Source: Achromobacter sp. AONIH1 (GTDB lineage Bacteria; Pseudomonadota; Gammaproteobacteria; Burkholderiales; Burkholderiaceae_B). Taken from it: DNA of 64,000 bases. Location: NCBI RefSeq assembly GCF_002902905.1, contig NZ_CP026124.1:6014001-6078000 (forward strand), written 5' to 3'. The notes under the pieces were generated by a model. The model worked only from the letters and a program-made list of their open reading frames with translations. It searched no databases and had not been told where the DNA came from. A program made the position numbers and the translations under genes. Each line of letters begins with the position of its first letter. The first letter of the stretch is position 1. Positions 17,476 to 26,009 of this stretch are shown here, one piece after another.

Positions 17476-20400
17476 ATGCCGTTTCGTATCAATCCGATCA
17501 TGGCGGGGCTGCTCGTCACCCTGCCCAGCGTGGTCCTGGCTGTCGAGCACGGACAGATCACCGTCAACGACCCCGCGGGCGCCACCACCATCGTCCTGAA
17601 TCCGGGCGATACCGTCACCCATGCCGGCGCCGGCGCGGCGATCGACATTTCCATCGCGGGCAACAGCCTGAACGCGGACCGGGCCGTCATCACCGCGGGC
17701 GACCCCAACACCACGAACAAGTCCAGCGTCGGCCTGCGCGTCAGCGCGGGCGGCGCGGCCACGTTGACCGACAGCAGCGTCTCGAGCGTGGGAGCGGGCC
17801 AGAACTCCCATGCGCTGTCGGTCACGGGCGCGGGCAGTTCCATCAGCGCCTTCGACACCACGTTGAGCACTATCGGGGACCATTCGCACGGCCTTAAGGC
17901 CGAATCCGGCGCGCAGGTCACGCTGCAAGGCGGCAGCATCGAAACAGCGGGCATTGGCGCGAATGGCATCGACGCGTCCGGCGCGGGCACGCTCGTCAAA
18001 GTAGATGGCACGACGATCTCGTCCGCGGACACCTCCTGGATCTCCACCGGAGTCCAGGTTTACCAGGGCGCGCGCGTCGAGCTGACCGACAGCAAGATCT
18101 CGAGCCTGGGCGGCGGCACGGGCATCGAGATCTTCAATGCCGACAGCGTCGTCACGCTCGACAACACCGACGTAAGCACGAAGCAGGCGGTGGGCATCAC
18201 CGTCAGCGGCGGCACGCTGACCATGACCGGCGGCTCGGTATCGTCCCAGGGTGGCGCGGTCTACCTGGGTTCGAACGGCAACGCCAACGCCACCATCCGC
18301 GACGCATCGCTGCGCACCGAAACCGGCATAGGCATCAACATCAACGCCGAGAACACGTCCGCCACCCTGGACAACGTCATCCTCAAGTCCGTGGGCGCGT
18401 ACAGCACCGGCATCTGGATGCCCGCGCTCGGCAACCAGCTGACCGCCAACCGGCTCACGCTGGAATCCGGACTCATCGGCATCGACAGCCGCGCCGGCAA
18501 CGTCGTCCTGACGGACAGCGCCATCACCACGCAGGGCAAGAACGGCCACGCACTGTACATGTCGATAGACGAAGGCAGCGGCGGCACCATCGAGGCGAGC
18601 AACACCACGATCCGGACCCACGGCGACCTTGCCGTAGGCGCCCTGGCCCGCCTGCGCGGCGCGAACATCGTGCTGCGCGACTCGACCATCGACACTTCCG
18701 GCACGACCGCGCATGGCCTGTTCGCCAGCGGCGGCGGCAGCGGCATCCGGACATGGGGCACCGCCATCACGACACAAGGCAACAGCGCCCACGGCCTGGC
18801 CATGAGCAACAACACGGCCGTCTCGCTGGACAGCACCCGCATCGAGACCGCCGGCGCCGACGCACGCGGCATCTGGACCTATGGAACCGCCGCCAGCGTC
18901 AACAACACGCTTAGCCTGGGCAATGGCTCGCGCATCGACACGCAAGACGCGGTGGGCCTGCTGGTGAGCGGCGGCAGCCACCGGATCACGCTGGACCGCG
19001 CCGACATCACGGCGCGCAGGGACGGCAGCACTGACGATGGCATGCTGCTATACGCGCGCTCCATCGATGTGACGTCCGGCGGCGTCACCACCACGGTCGA
19101 AACCGGCCAGATCCTCCTTGACGCCAGCGCCTCGGCGCTGACCGGCGATGTGTTGATCGAAAGCGGCGCGCTGGACATGGATCTCACGAACGGCTCCACG
19201 CTCACCGGCGCCGTCTGGCAGCGCGGAAACGGACGCGTCAACAGCCTCGCGCTGGACGACAGCAGCGTCTGGAACGTGCGCGGCGACTCCACCTTGGGCA
19301 CGCTCAAGAACGCCGGCACCGTGGCCTTCGCGTCGCCAAGTTCCGGCGCGTTCAAGACCCTGACGGTCGAGAACTACGAAGGCGGCGGCACGCTGTCGAT
19401 CAACACCCGGCTCGGCGACGACAACTCGCCCACCGACCGGCTCGTGATCGATGGCGGCGCGGCCACCGGCAACACGGGATTGCGCGTCATCAACGCCGGC
19501 GGCGTCGGCGGCCAGACCACGCTGGGCATCCGCGTGGTGGAAACCATCAACGGCGGCGTCACCGCCAGCGACGCCTTCCACCTGGACGCCGGCTCCACCG
19601 GCTACCGCGCCAGCATCGGCACCGTCGCCCTCAACGGCTATGACTACAGCCTGGTGCGCGGCGGCAACGGTGGCGTGGCCGACGACTGGTACCTGACCTC
19701 GGAATACACCGACCCCACCACGCCGCCGGGGCCGACCGATCCCCTCGACCCCATAGACCCGACTGATCCGACCGGCCCCACCGATCCGACCGGCCCCGTC
19801 ACGCCCACCGACCCGGTCGCGCCGCCGGAAGTCGATCCGTCCGGTTTCAGGAACGTGTCGCCGGAAACCGGCGCCTACGCCGGCAACCAGCGCGCCGCCA
19901 TGAACCTGTTCTCGCACGGCCTGCGCGACCGCGTCGCCGTCCCCGACGCTGGCGGCGACGGCGGCCGCCTCTGGACCCGCGTCCTGGGCCGCCACGACGG
20001 CGGCCTGCGCATGGCCGAGGGCAAGGTCGAGGTCGACACCGACAGCACCTTGCTCCAGATCGGCGGCGACGTATTGCGCACCCGCCTGGGCAGCGCCGGC
20101 ACGCTGCAAGCCGGCCTGATGGCCGGCTACGGCGATGCCCGCACGCGCTCGGACGCCACGCTGCGCCTGCCTGGCTCCGGCCAGACCGTTCAGACCCGCG
20201 CACGCGGCAAGGTCTCCGGCTACTCGGTCGGCCTGTACGCCACCGCCTACGCCAACGACGCCACCCGCCTGGGTGCCTACGCCGACGCCTGGCTGCAATA
20301 CGGCCGCTACGACAACCGCATCAGCAGCGACCTGGGCGCCGTGCGCTACGACGCCGACGTCTGGTCCGCCTCGCTGGAAACCGGCTACGCCTTGCGGCCC

Positions 20401-20820
20401 TTCGTCGCCGGATCGGCGCTGGCCGATCTCGTGGTGGAGCCCAAGGCCCAACTGCTCTACAACCACTACAAGGCCCAGGACGCCACGCTGCAGGGCACGC
20501 GCATGCAAAGCGGCAAGCGCAACGCCGTCACCACCCGCGCCGGCGTGCGCATCTATCCCAAGGCCGCGCCCGATGCGCCGCAACCGAAGATCCGGCCGTT
20601 CCTGGAAGCCAACTGGGTCCACTCGCCCGGCACCCCGTCCGTGCGCATGGGCGCCAACACGCTGGACACGGCCCCGTCTCGCAACGCGCTCGAACTCAAG
20701 CTCGGCGCGCAAGGGCAGATCGGACGCAATGTGCAGGTCTCGGCCCAGGCCATCGGCCAGCTCGGCAGCGGCGGCCAGCGTGGCTACGGCGGCATGCTGA
20801 ACGTCAGCTATCGCTGGTAG
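17476..20820 (+). CDS. Autotransporter with repeat-rich passenger and C-terminal beta-barrel
   Basis: A 1114-aa type V secretion protein. A signal peptide (about residues 1-22, ending VVLA) precedes a passenger of about 720 residues made of beta-solenoid-like repeats with recurring G-x-x-x-HGL or similar turns (GDHSHGLKAESG, TTAHGLFASGGG, GNSAHGLAMSNN, GADARGIWTYG). A linker rich in D-P-T-G follows (about residues 747-792). The final 290 residues form the autotransporter barrel (LWTRVLGRHDGG onward) and end in the aromatic YRW needed for outer-membrane insertion. The passenger is Thr/Ser/Gly-rich with no protease motif seen, so adhesion is the likely role. Confidence 0.93.
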   Translation: MPFRINPIMAGLLVTLPSVVLAVEHGQITVNDPAGATTIVLNPGDTVTHAGAGAAIDISIAGNSLNADRAVITAGDPNTTNKSSVGLRVSAGGAATLTDSSVSSVGAGQNSHALSVTGAGSSISAFDTTLSTIGDHSHGLKAESGAQVTLQGGSIETAGIGANGIDASGAGTLVKVDGTTISSADTSWISTGVQVYQGARVELTDSKISSLGGGTGIEIFNADSVVTLDNTDVSTKQAVGITVSGGTLTMTGGSVSSQGGAVYLGSNGNANATIRDASLRTETGIGININAENTSATLDNVILKSVGAYSTGIWMPALGNQLTANRLTLESGLIGIDSRAGNVVLTDSAITTQGKNGHALYMSIDEGSGGTIEASNTTIRTHGDLAVGALARLRGANIVLRDSTIDTSGTTAHGLFASGGGSGIRTWGTAITTQGNSAHGLAMSNNTAVSLDSTRIETAGADARGIWTYGTAASVNNTLSLGNGSRIDTQDAVGLLVSGGSHRITLDRADITARRDGSTDDGMLLYARSIDVTSGGVTTTVETGQILLDASASALTGDVLIESGALDMDLTNGSTLTGAVWQRGNGRVNSLALDDSSVWNVRGDSTLGTLKNAGTVAFASPSSGAFKTLTVENYEGGGTLSINTRLGDDNSPTDRLVIDGGAATGNTGLRVINAGGVGGQTTLGIRVVETINGGVTASDAFHLDAGSTGYRASIGTVALNGYDYSLVRGGNGGVADDWYLTSEYTDPTTPPGPTDPLDPIDPTDPTGPTDPTGPVTPTDPVAPPEVDPSGFRNVSPETGAYAGNQRAAMNLFSHGLRDRVAVPDAGGDGGRLWTRVLGRHDGGLRMAEGKVEVDTDSTLLQIGGDVLRTRLGSAGTLQAGLMAGYGDARTRSDATLRLPGSGQTVQTRARGKVSGYSVGLYATAYANDATRLGAYADAWLQYGRYDNRISSDLGAVRYDADVWSASLETGYALRPFVAGSALADLVVEPKAQLLYNHYKAQDATLQGTRMQSGKRNAVTTRAGVRIYPKAAPDAPQPKIRPFLEANWVHSPGTPSVRMGANTLDTAPSRNALELKLGAQGQIGRNVQVSAQAIGQLGSGGQRGYGGMLNVSYRW
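19765..19797. repeat. 18-bp-period tandem repeat in the autotransporter linker
   Basis: GATCCGACCGGCCCC occurs at 19765-19779 and again at 19783-19797, an 18-bp period coding for DPTGPT units. It keeps the reading frame, so copy-number change would alter linker length without a frameshift. Confidence 0.6.
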
Positions 20821-20825
20821 TTTCC

Positions 20826-20857
20826 GTTGGCGGCGCGACGCGGCGCGCCGCCAACTT
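20826..20857 (+). terminator. Hairpin terminator candidate after the autotransporter
   Basis: GTTGGCGGCGCG (20826-20837) pairs perfectly with CGCGCCGCCAAC (20844-20855) around a 6-nt loop, a few bases after the stop. Only two T residues follow, so termination may be weak or Rho-assisted. Confidence 0.55.
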
Positions 20858-20872
20858 GGGTAAACCCCTGGT

Positions 20873-20910
20873 ATTTTTGGCGCCAAAATAGATTTATATT
20901 TTTGCCAAAA
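20873..20910. promoter_or_regulatory. TTGGCGCCAA operator upstream of the C45 acyltransferase gene
   Basis: ATTTTTGGCGCCAAAAT (20873-20889) is a near-perfect palindrome. A second half-site GCCAAAA follows at 20904-20910. It lies 70 bp upstream of the start codon. The same 17-mer is found at 27603-27619 in front of a peptide-binding protein gene. Confidence 0.75.
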
Positions 20911-20958
20911 CCCATCCGTTTCCCCAAGCTTCGCGGCGCCCGACGCCGCCCCACGCCC

Positions 20959-22095
20959 ATGACCCAGATCACGCAGTTCCCCTTCGTATCCGTATCGGGC
21001 GCGCCCGAGGCGCGCGGCCTTTCCTATGGACAGCAGGCGGCGGACCGCGTCCGCAAGAGCGCCGCCATGTACGGCCAGACCCTGGTCTCGCTGGGCTACG
21101 ACGCCATGGCGCGCGGCCGGCTGATCCAGGGCTTCGCGCGCGAGATCGAGCAATTCGCGCCGCACTACCTGGAGGAAATGCGCGGCATCGCCGCCGGCGC
21201 CGGCGTGACGTTCGAAGACGTGGTCATGATCAACGCGCGCACCGAAGTGATCGCCAAGGCCCGCGCCGAAAAGAAAAAAGCGGCCGAGCTGGAGCCGGGC
21301 GACGGCTGCACCGGTGCGCTGATCCTGCCCTCGCGCTCGGCCAACGGCCGGCTGATCCACGGCCAGAACTGGGACTGGCGCGCCGAATGCGCCGACACCG
21401 CGATCGTGCTGCGCGTGCGCAACGACAACGGCCCGGACATTCTCACCTTCGTCGAGGCCGGCGGCCTGGCGCGCAGCGGCCTGAACGGCGCCGGCATCTC
21501 CATCACCGCCAACTACCTGGAATCGGACCGCGACTTCCAGCAGCTCGGCGTGCCGCTGTCGCTGATCCGCCGCAAGGTGCTAGAACAGGAGCATTTCGCG
21601 CTGGCCATCAAGGCGGTCAGCACCACGCCGAAATCCTGCTCCAACAACATCATGCTGGGCATGGCGGCCGGTTTCGGCGTGGACTACGAATGCACCACCG
21701 ACGAGGCCTTCCCGATCTATCCCGGCGCGGACGACCTGATCGTCCATGCCAACCACTGGGTCAGCGAAGTCGCCCTGGGCAAGCTGCGCGACACCGGCCG
21801 CGCCAGCACGCCCGAAAGCGCCTACCGCGACTGGCGCGTGCGCCGGCTGCTGAACGAGGCGGCCACGCTGACGCGCGAAGATCTCAAGCGCGCGCTGTTC
21901 GACGACTTCGGCGCGCCGTATTCCGTGTGCCGCCCGCCGCGCCCCGGCAGCCACGACAATCTGTCGGCCACGGTGGCGATGGTGGTGATGGAACCCGCCG
22001 CCGGACTGATGGAGGTGGCCCCGCTGCCCGCGCTGAACCGCGTCTTCACGCGCTACAGCCTGCAGGACGAACCCCAGCTGCTGCCCGCCGCCTGA
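20959..22095 (+). CDS. C45 family Ntn-hydrolase (acyl-CoA:6-APA acyltransferase-like)
   Basis: A 378-aa protein of the peptidase C45 family, related to fungal acyl-CoA:isopenicillin N acyltransferase. The autocleavage site is predicted between Gly116 and Cys117 in GDGCTGALI. Cys117 would become the N-terminal nucleophile, leaving a 116-residue alpha and a 262-residue beta chain. The segment LIHGQNWDWR and the later CSNNIMLG/HANHW motifs match the family core. Bacterial relatives hydrolyse or transfer acyl groups on amides. The start at MTQITQFPFV is preferred over upstream codons that overlap the operator. A peptide-binding protein gene follows after 26 bp. Confidence 0.85.
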   Translation: MTQITQFPFVSVSGAPEARGLSYGQQAADRVRKSAAMYGQTLVSLGYDAMARGRLIQGFAREIEQFAPHYLEEMRGIAAGAGVTFEDVVMINARTEVIAKARAEKKKAAELEPGDGCTGALILPSRSANGRLIHGQNWDWRAECADTAIVLRVRNDNGPDILTFVEAGGLARSGLNGAGISITANYLESDRDFQQLGVPLSLIRRKVLEQEHFALAIKAVSTTPKSCSNNIMLGMAAGFGVDYECTTDEAFPIYPGADDLIVHANHWVSEVALGKLRDTGRASTPESAYRDWRVRRLLNEAATLTREDLKRALFDDFGAPYSVCRPPRPGSHDNLSATVAMVVMEPAAGLMEVAPLPALNRVFTRYSLQDEPQLLPAA

Positions 22096-22121
22096 ACGCG
22101 GCCACCATCGGAAACCCGCCC

Positions 22122-23675
22122 ATGAAGACCATCCTGTCCAGCGCCGCGCTGGCGGCCTCGCTGGCCCTGGCCGGCACGGCCCAGGCCGCCGCGCCGCTGC
22201 GCATCTCGCTCACCGCCGATATCCGCTCCACCGAGCCCGGCGTCAACCGCGACAGCAACAGCGACGCGGTCGTGCTGCACATCGTCGAAGGCCTGGTGGC
22301 CTACGGCGAGGACGCCGAGGTCCGCCCCCTGCTGGCGCAGTCGGTGGACATCAGCCCCGACGGCACGACCTACACCTTCACGCTGCGTGACGGCATCCGG
22401 TTCCACAACGGCGCGCCGCTGACGTCCGCCGACGTGCTCTGGTCCTGGCAGCGCGACACCGCGCCCGCCACCGGCTGGCGCTGCGCCAGCGAATTCGACG
22501 GCCGCGGCGCGGTCAAGGTGCTGTCGGTGCAGGCGCCGGATCCGCGCACGGTGGTGTACAGGCTGGAGCGCCCCAGCAGCCTGTTCCTGGCCACGCTGGC
22601 GCGCACCGACTGCGGCGGCACGGGCATCGTGCACCGGGACTCGGTCAAGCCGGACGGCGCCTGGGACAAGCCCATCGGCACCGGCCCCTTCATGCTGACC
22701 GAATGGAAACGCGGCGAGTACATCCGTCTGGCGCGCTACGCCGGCTACGCCAACCGCGACGGCAAGCCCGACGGCTATACGGGTTCCAAAAGACCGCTGG
22801 TCGACGAAGCGCGCTTCGTGATCGTGCCGGACGATTCCACCGCCAAGGCCGCCCTGCAGCGCGGCGACATCGACATCATCGAGGACCTGTCCAACAGCGA
22901 CGTGCCAGTGCTGCGGCAGGATCCCAATGTGCGCGTCGCCTACGCGCCCGTGATGAGCATGACGGCGCTGCTGATGCAGACCCGCGATCCCCTGCTGGCC
23001 GATCCGCGCCTGCGGCAGGCGCTGGCGCACGCCATCGATTACGCGCAGCTGGCCGCCGCCGTGACCGAAGGCCTGGCCCAGCCCAATAATTCGATCGTGC
23101 CCCTGGTGTCGTCCTATCACGGCGCGGCGCAGCGCCAAGGCTGGCAATACGATCCCGCGCTGGCCGCCAGGCTGGCGCGCGATGCCGGCTACAAGGGCCA
23201 GGAGCTGACCATCCTGACGACCAAGCGCTATCCGCAGTCCTACAACTCGGCCGTCATCGTGCAGGCCATGCTGCAGGCGGCCGGATTCAACGCCAGGCTG
23301 TCGGTGCTGGAATGGGCCGCCCAGCTGGACCGCTACAACGCCGGCAACTACCAGCTGATGACCTTCCCCTACTCGGCCCGGCTCGACGCCGCGCTGAACT
23401 ACGAGATGGTGACCGGCGACAAGGCCAAGCAGCCGCGCAAGGTCTGGGACAACCCCGAGGCCGCCAGGCTGATCGAGGCCGCCTCGGCGGAGACCGACCA
23501 CGGCAAGCGGCAGGCGATCTTCGATCAGCTGCACCGCCTGTTCCTGGCCGACGCGCCCTCGATTCCGCTGTACAACGGCCTGGACATCGGCGCCTTCCGC
23601 AGCGACATCAAGGGCTACCGGCCCTGGGCGGTAAAGAAGCCGCGCGCCTGGGAAGTGGAGCGCAGCGGCTCCTAG
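22122..23675 (+). CDS. Peptide ABC transporter substrate-binding protein (family 5), copy 1
   Basis: A 517-aa periplasmic binding protein of the Dpp/Opp class. The signal peptide is MKTILSSAALAASLALAGTAQA. The mature N-terminus ADIRSTEPGVNRDSNSD is strikingly like that of the second copy at 26010-27569. The VVLHIVEGLVAYGED and GIRFHNGAPLTSADVLWSWQR motifs are family 5 hallmarks. It probably forms a transcription unit with the C45 gene under the TTGGCGCCAA site. No permease follows on this strand, so it must use the permeases at 30149-31911 or another set. Confidence 0.9.
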   Translation: MKTILSSAALAASLALAGTAQAAAPLRISLTADIRSTEPGVNRDSNSDAVVLHIVEGLVAYGEDAEVRPLLAQSVDISPDGTTYTFTLRDGIRFHNGAPLTSADVLWSWQRDTAPATGWRCASEFDGRGAVKVLSVQAPDPRTVVYRLERPSSLFLATLARTDCGGTGIVHRDSVKPDGAWDKPIGTGPFMLTEWKRGEYIRLARYAGYANRDGKPDGYTGSKRPLVDEARFVIVPDDSTAKAALQRGDIDIIEDLSNSDVPVLRQDPNVRVAYAPVMSMTALLMQTRDPLLADPRLRQALAHAIDYAQLAAAVTEGLAQPNNSIVPLVSSYHGAAQRQGWQYDPALAARLARDAGYKGQELTILTTKRYPQSYNSAVIVQAMLQAAGFNARLSVLEWAAQLDRYNAGNYQLMTFPYSARLDAALNYEMVTGDKAKQPRKVWDNPEAARLIEAASAETDHGKRQAIFDQLHRLFLADAPSIPLYNGLDIGAFRSDIKGYRPWAVKKPRAWEVERSGS

Positions 23676-23703
23676 CCCGCCGGGCGGCGTCTCGACGCGC
23701 CGC

Positions 23704-24591
23704 TCAGCCGGCGAACAACTCCGCCGCGACGAAATCCACGAAAGCCCGGATCTTGGGCGACAGCTGCCGGCTGGACGGCCACAGCACGTGAAAGACCATC
23801 TCGCGCTTGTTGTAGTCGTCCAGCACCGTGACCAGCCTGCCCTGCCGCAGTTGCTCGCGCACGGCGATCTCGGGCACGCAGGCGATGCCCAGGCCCTGCT
23901 CGGCGAAGCAGACCTGCGGGTCCAGCGTATTGGTCACCATGCTGGCGGGCAGTTCCAGCGCCGGCTCGTCCGGCGCGCGGCCCAGCGGCCAGACATCCAG
24001 CTTGCCGGTGCTGGGAAAGCGGTACAGCAGGCAGGCATGACGCGTCAGGTCCTGGGGCTCGCGCGGCCAGCCCGCCGCCTCGAAATAGGCGGGCGCGCCC
24101 ACGATCACCTTGCGACAGGCGCCCAGCCGCCTGGCCGTCAGGCGCGAATCGCCGGGCTCGCCGCTGCGGATGACGGCGTCGAAACCCTCTTCGATCACAT
24201 CCACCAGCCGGTCCGAGTAATCGATGTCCAGCTCGATGCCCGGATGGCTGCGCTTGAACTCCCCCAGCTTGGGCATGAAGAGCGTGCCCACCGACGGCAG
24301 GCTGATGCGCAGCTTGCCGCGCGGCTCGCTGCGGGTCTGCAGCAGCTCCGCCTCGGCGGCCTCCATTTCGTGCAGGATGCGGCGGCAGCGCTCCAGGAAC
24401 AGCGCGCCTTCCGGCGTCGGATTGATCGTGCGGGTGGAGCGGTGGAACAGGCGCACGCCCAGCCGTTCCTCCAGCCGCACGATGGCCTTGCTGACGGCTG
24501 ATGCCGAAATGCCCAGTTGCTGCCCCGCCGCCGTGAAGCTGCGCGCATCCGCGGCACGGACGAACACGTGCAGCGCGCTGATGTTGTCCAT
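23704..24591 (-). CDS. LysR family transcriptional regulator
   Basis: A 295-aa regulator with the N-terminal helix-turn-helix LHVFVRAADARSFTAAGQQLGISASAVSKAIVRLEERLGVRLFHRSTR and the CrgA-type ligand domain (GKLRISLPSVGTLFMPKLGEF). The start at MDNISALHVF (ATG at 24591) is preferred to an ATG at 24606. It is divergent from an MFS gene, and a palindrome between them is the likely operator. Confidence 0.92.
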   Translation of the reverse strand: MDNISALHVFVRAADARSFTAAGQQLGISASAVSKAIVRLEERLGVRLFHRSTRTINPTPEGALFLERCRRILHEMEAAEAELLQTRSEPRGKLRISLPSVGTLFMPKLGEFKRSHPGIELDIDYSDRLVDVIEEGFDAVIRSGEPGDSRLTARRLGACRKVIVGAPAYFEAAGWPREPQDLTRHACLLYRFPSTGKLDVWPLGRAPDEPALELPASMVTNTLDPQVCFAEQGLGIACVPEIAVREQLRQGRLVTVLDDYNKREMVFHVLWPSSRQLSPKIRAFVDFVAAELFAG

Positions 24592-24606
24592 GCTTGCCCG
24601 CCCCAT

Positions 24607-24626
24607 TCATGACTACAGAGTCATGA
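24607..24626. promoter_or_regulatory. Palindromic LysR-type operator
   Basis: TCATGACT (24607-24614) and AGTCATGA (24619-24626) are perfect 8-bp arms around 4 bp. The site lies 15 bp upstream of the LysR start, in the divergent region shared with the MFS gene, as expected for autoregulation and co-regulation. Confidence 0.65.
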
Positions 24627-24736
24627 GTGTTTGAAACTTTAGCCTGTTTTTCATTTATCGGGCTTCCTCCACACTGCGTCCCAGCGATGGGCCTGCCGCC
24701 TTCCGGCACGCCTGCCCCCGATGAAAGGACGAGAAC

Positions 24737-25948
24737 ATGACGACGATGACAGCGCGGACCGCCGCGCATCCCGAGGCGGACAAGCTGCCGCTGGCCGCGC
24801 TGCTGGCGCTGGCGATGACCGGCTTCCTGGCCCTGCTGACCGAGACCCTGCCCGCCGGCATGTTGCTGCGCATCAGCGCGGGCATGGGCATATCGGAAAC
24901 GCTGGCGGGCCAGTTCGTGACGCTGTACGCCATCGGCTCGGTGGCCGCCGCCGTGCCGCTGACGACAGCCACGCAGGGCTGGCGTCGCCGCCCGCTGCTG
25001 CTCGCGGCGCTGGCCGCGATCCTGATCTTCAACACGCTGACGGCGCTGACCGACAGCTACATCGCGGCCCTGGCCGCGCGTTTCCTGGCCGGCATGGCGG
25101 GCGGCCTGATCTGGGGCATGCTGGCCGGCTATGCGCGCCGGCTGGTGGCCGATCCGCTCAAGGGCCGCGCGCTGGCCATCGCCGGCGTGGGCGCGCCCAT
25201 CGCCCTGTCGCTGGGCGTGCCGCTGGGCACGCTGCTGGGCGATGCGCTCGGCTGGCGCAGCGCGTTCGGCGCGATCTCGCTGCTGACGCTGGCGGTCATG
25301 GCCTGGATCCTGGCGAAGGTGCCCGATTTCGCGGGGCAGCCGGCCGGCAAACGGCAGGGCGTCGGCCTGGTGCTGCGCAGCCCCGGCCTGCGCCCGGTGC
25401 TGGCCGTGCTGGTGCTGTGGGTGCTGGCGCACAGCATTCTCTACACCTATGTCGCGCCCCTGCTCGGCCCGGCCGGCCTGTCGGGACAGACGGATCGGGT
25501 GCTGCTGACGTTCGGCGTGGCCTCGCTGGCCGGCGTGTGGACCAGCGGGATGCTGATCGACCGCCGGCTGCGCGCGCTGGTGCTGCTGAGCCTGGTCGGT
25601 TTCGCGCTGGCCGTGCTGGCGCTGGGACTTGCGGGCACGCATGCGCCAGCGGTGTATGTGGCGGTGGCGGCCTGGGGCGTGGCGTTCGGCGGTTCGCCGA
25701 CCCTGCTGCAGACGGCCTCGGCCGAGGCGGCCGGCCCCGGTGCCGACGTGGCGCAATCGATCCTGGCCACCGTCTGGAACGTGGCCATCGCGGGCGGCGG
25801 CATCGTCGGCGGCCTGTTGCTGGACGCCTGCGGCGCCGGCTCCCTGCCCTGGGCCGCGCTGGTGCTGGCGATCGCCGCGCTGCTGCTGGCCGGCGCGGCG
25901 CGCGCTCATGGCTTTCCGGCGGAGCCGCGCCACGCCCGGCGTCAGTGA
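24737..25948 (+). CDS. MFS efflux transporter
   Basis: A 403-aa 12-helix major facilitator of the drug:H+ antiporter type. The loop between helices 2 and 3 reads TATQGWRRRPLLLAALAAILIFN. The motif RFLAGMAGGLIWGMLAGYARRLV follows helix 4, and the motif-C-like GAPIALSLGVPLGTLLGDALGWRSAF is present. It is divergent from a LysR regulator. Its substrate is unknown. It lies inside the TTGGCGCCAA block but lacks that operator. Confidence 0.9.
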   Translation: MTTMTARTAAHPEADKLPLAALLALAMTGFLALLTETLPAGMLLRISAGMGISETLAGQFVTLYAIGSVAAAVPLTTATQGWRRRPLLLAALAAILIFNTLTALTDSYIAALAARFLAGMAGGLIWGMLAGYARRLVADPLKGRALAIAGVGAPIALSLGVPLGTLLGDALGWRSAFGAISLLTLAVMAWILAKVPDFAGQPAGKRQGVGLVLRSPGLRPVLAVLVLWVLAHSILYTYVAPLLGPAGLSGQTDRVLLTFGVASLAGVWTSGMLIDRRLRALVLLSLVGFALAVLALGLAGTHAPAVYVAVAAWGVAFGGSPTLLQTASAEAAGPGADVAQSILATVWNVAIAGGGIVGGLLLDACGAGSLPWAALVLAIAALLLAGAARAHGFPAEPRHARRQ

Positions 25949-26009
25949 GGACGGGCTGCGTCCTGCCACAAGCCGGCGGCCGGCATGGCGGCCGACCACC
26001 GTGTCGCGC

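Noticed and set aside
16585..18981. Long minus-strand frame opposite the LysE and autotransporter genes
   Set aside because: Low-complexity translation with no family pattern; the sense genes show signal peptide, membrane and barrel features.
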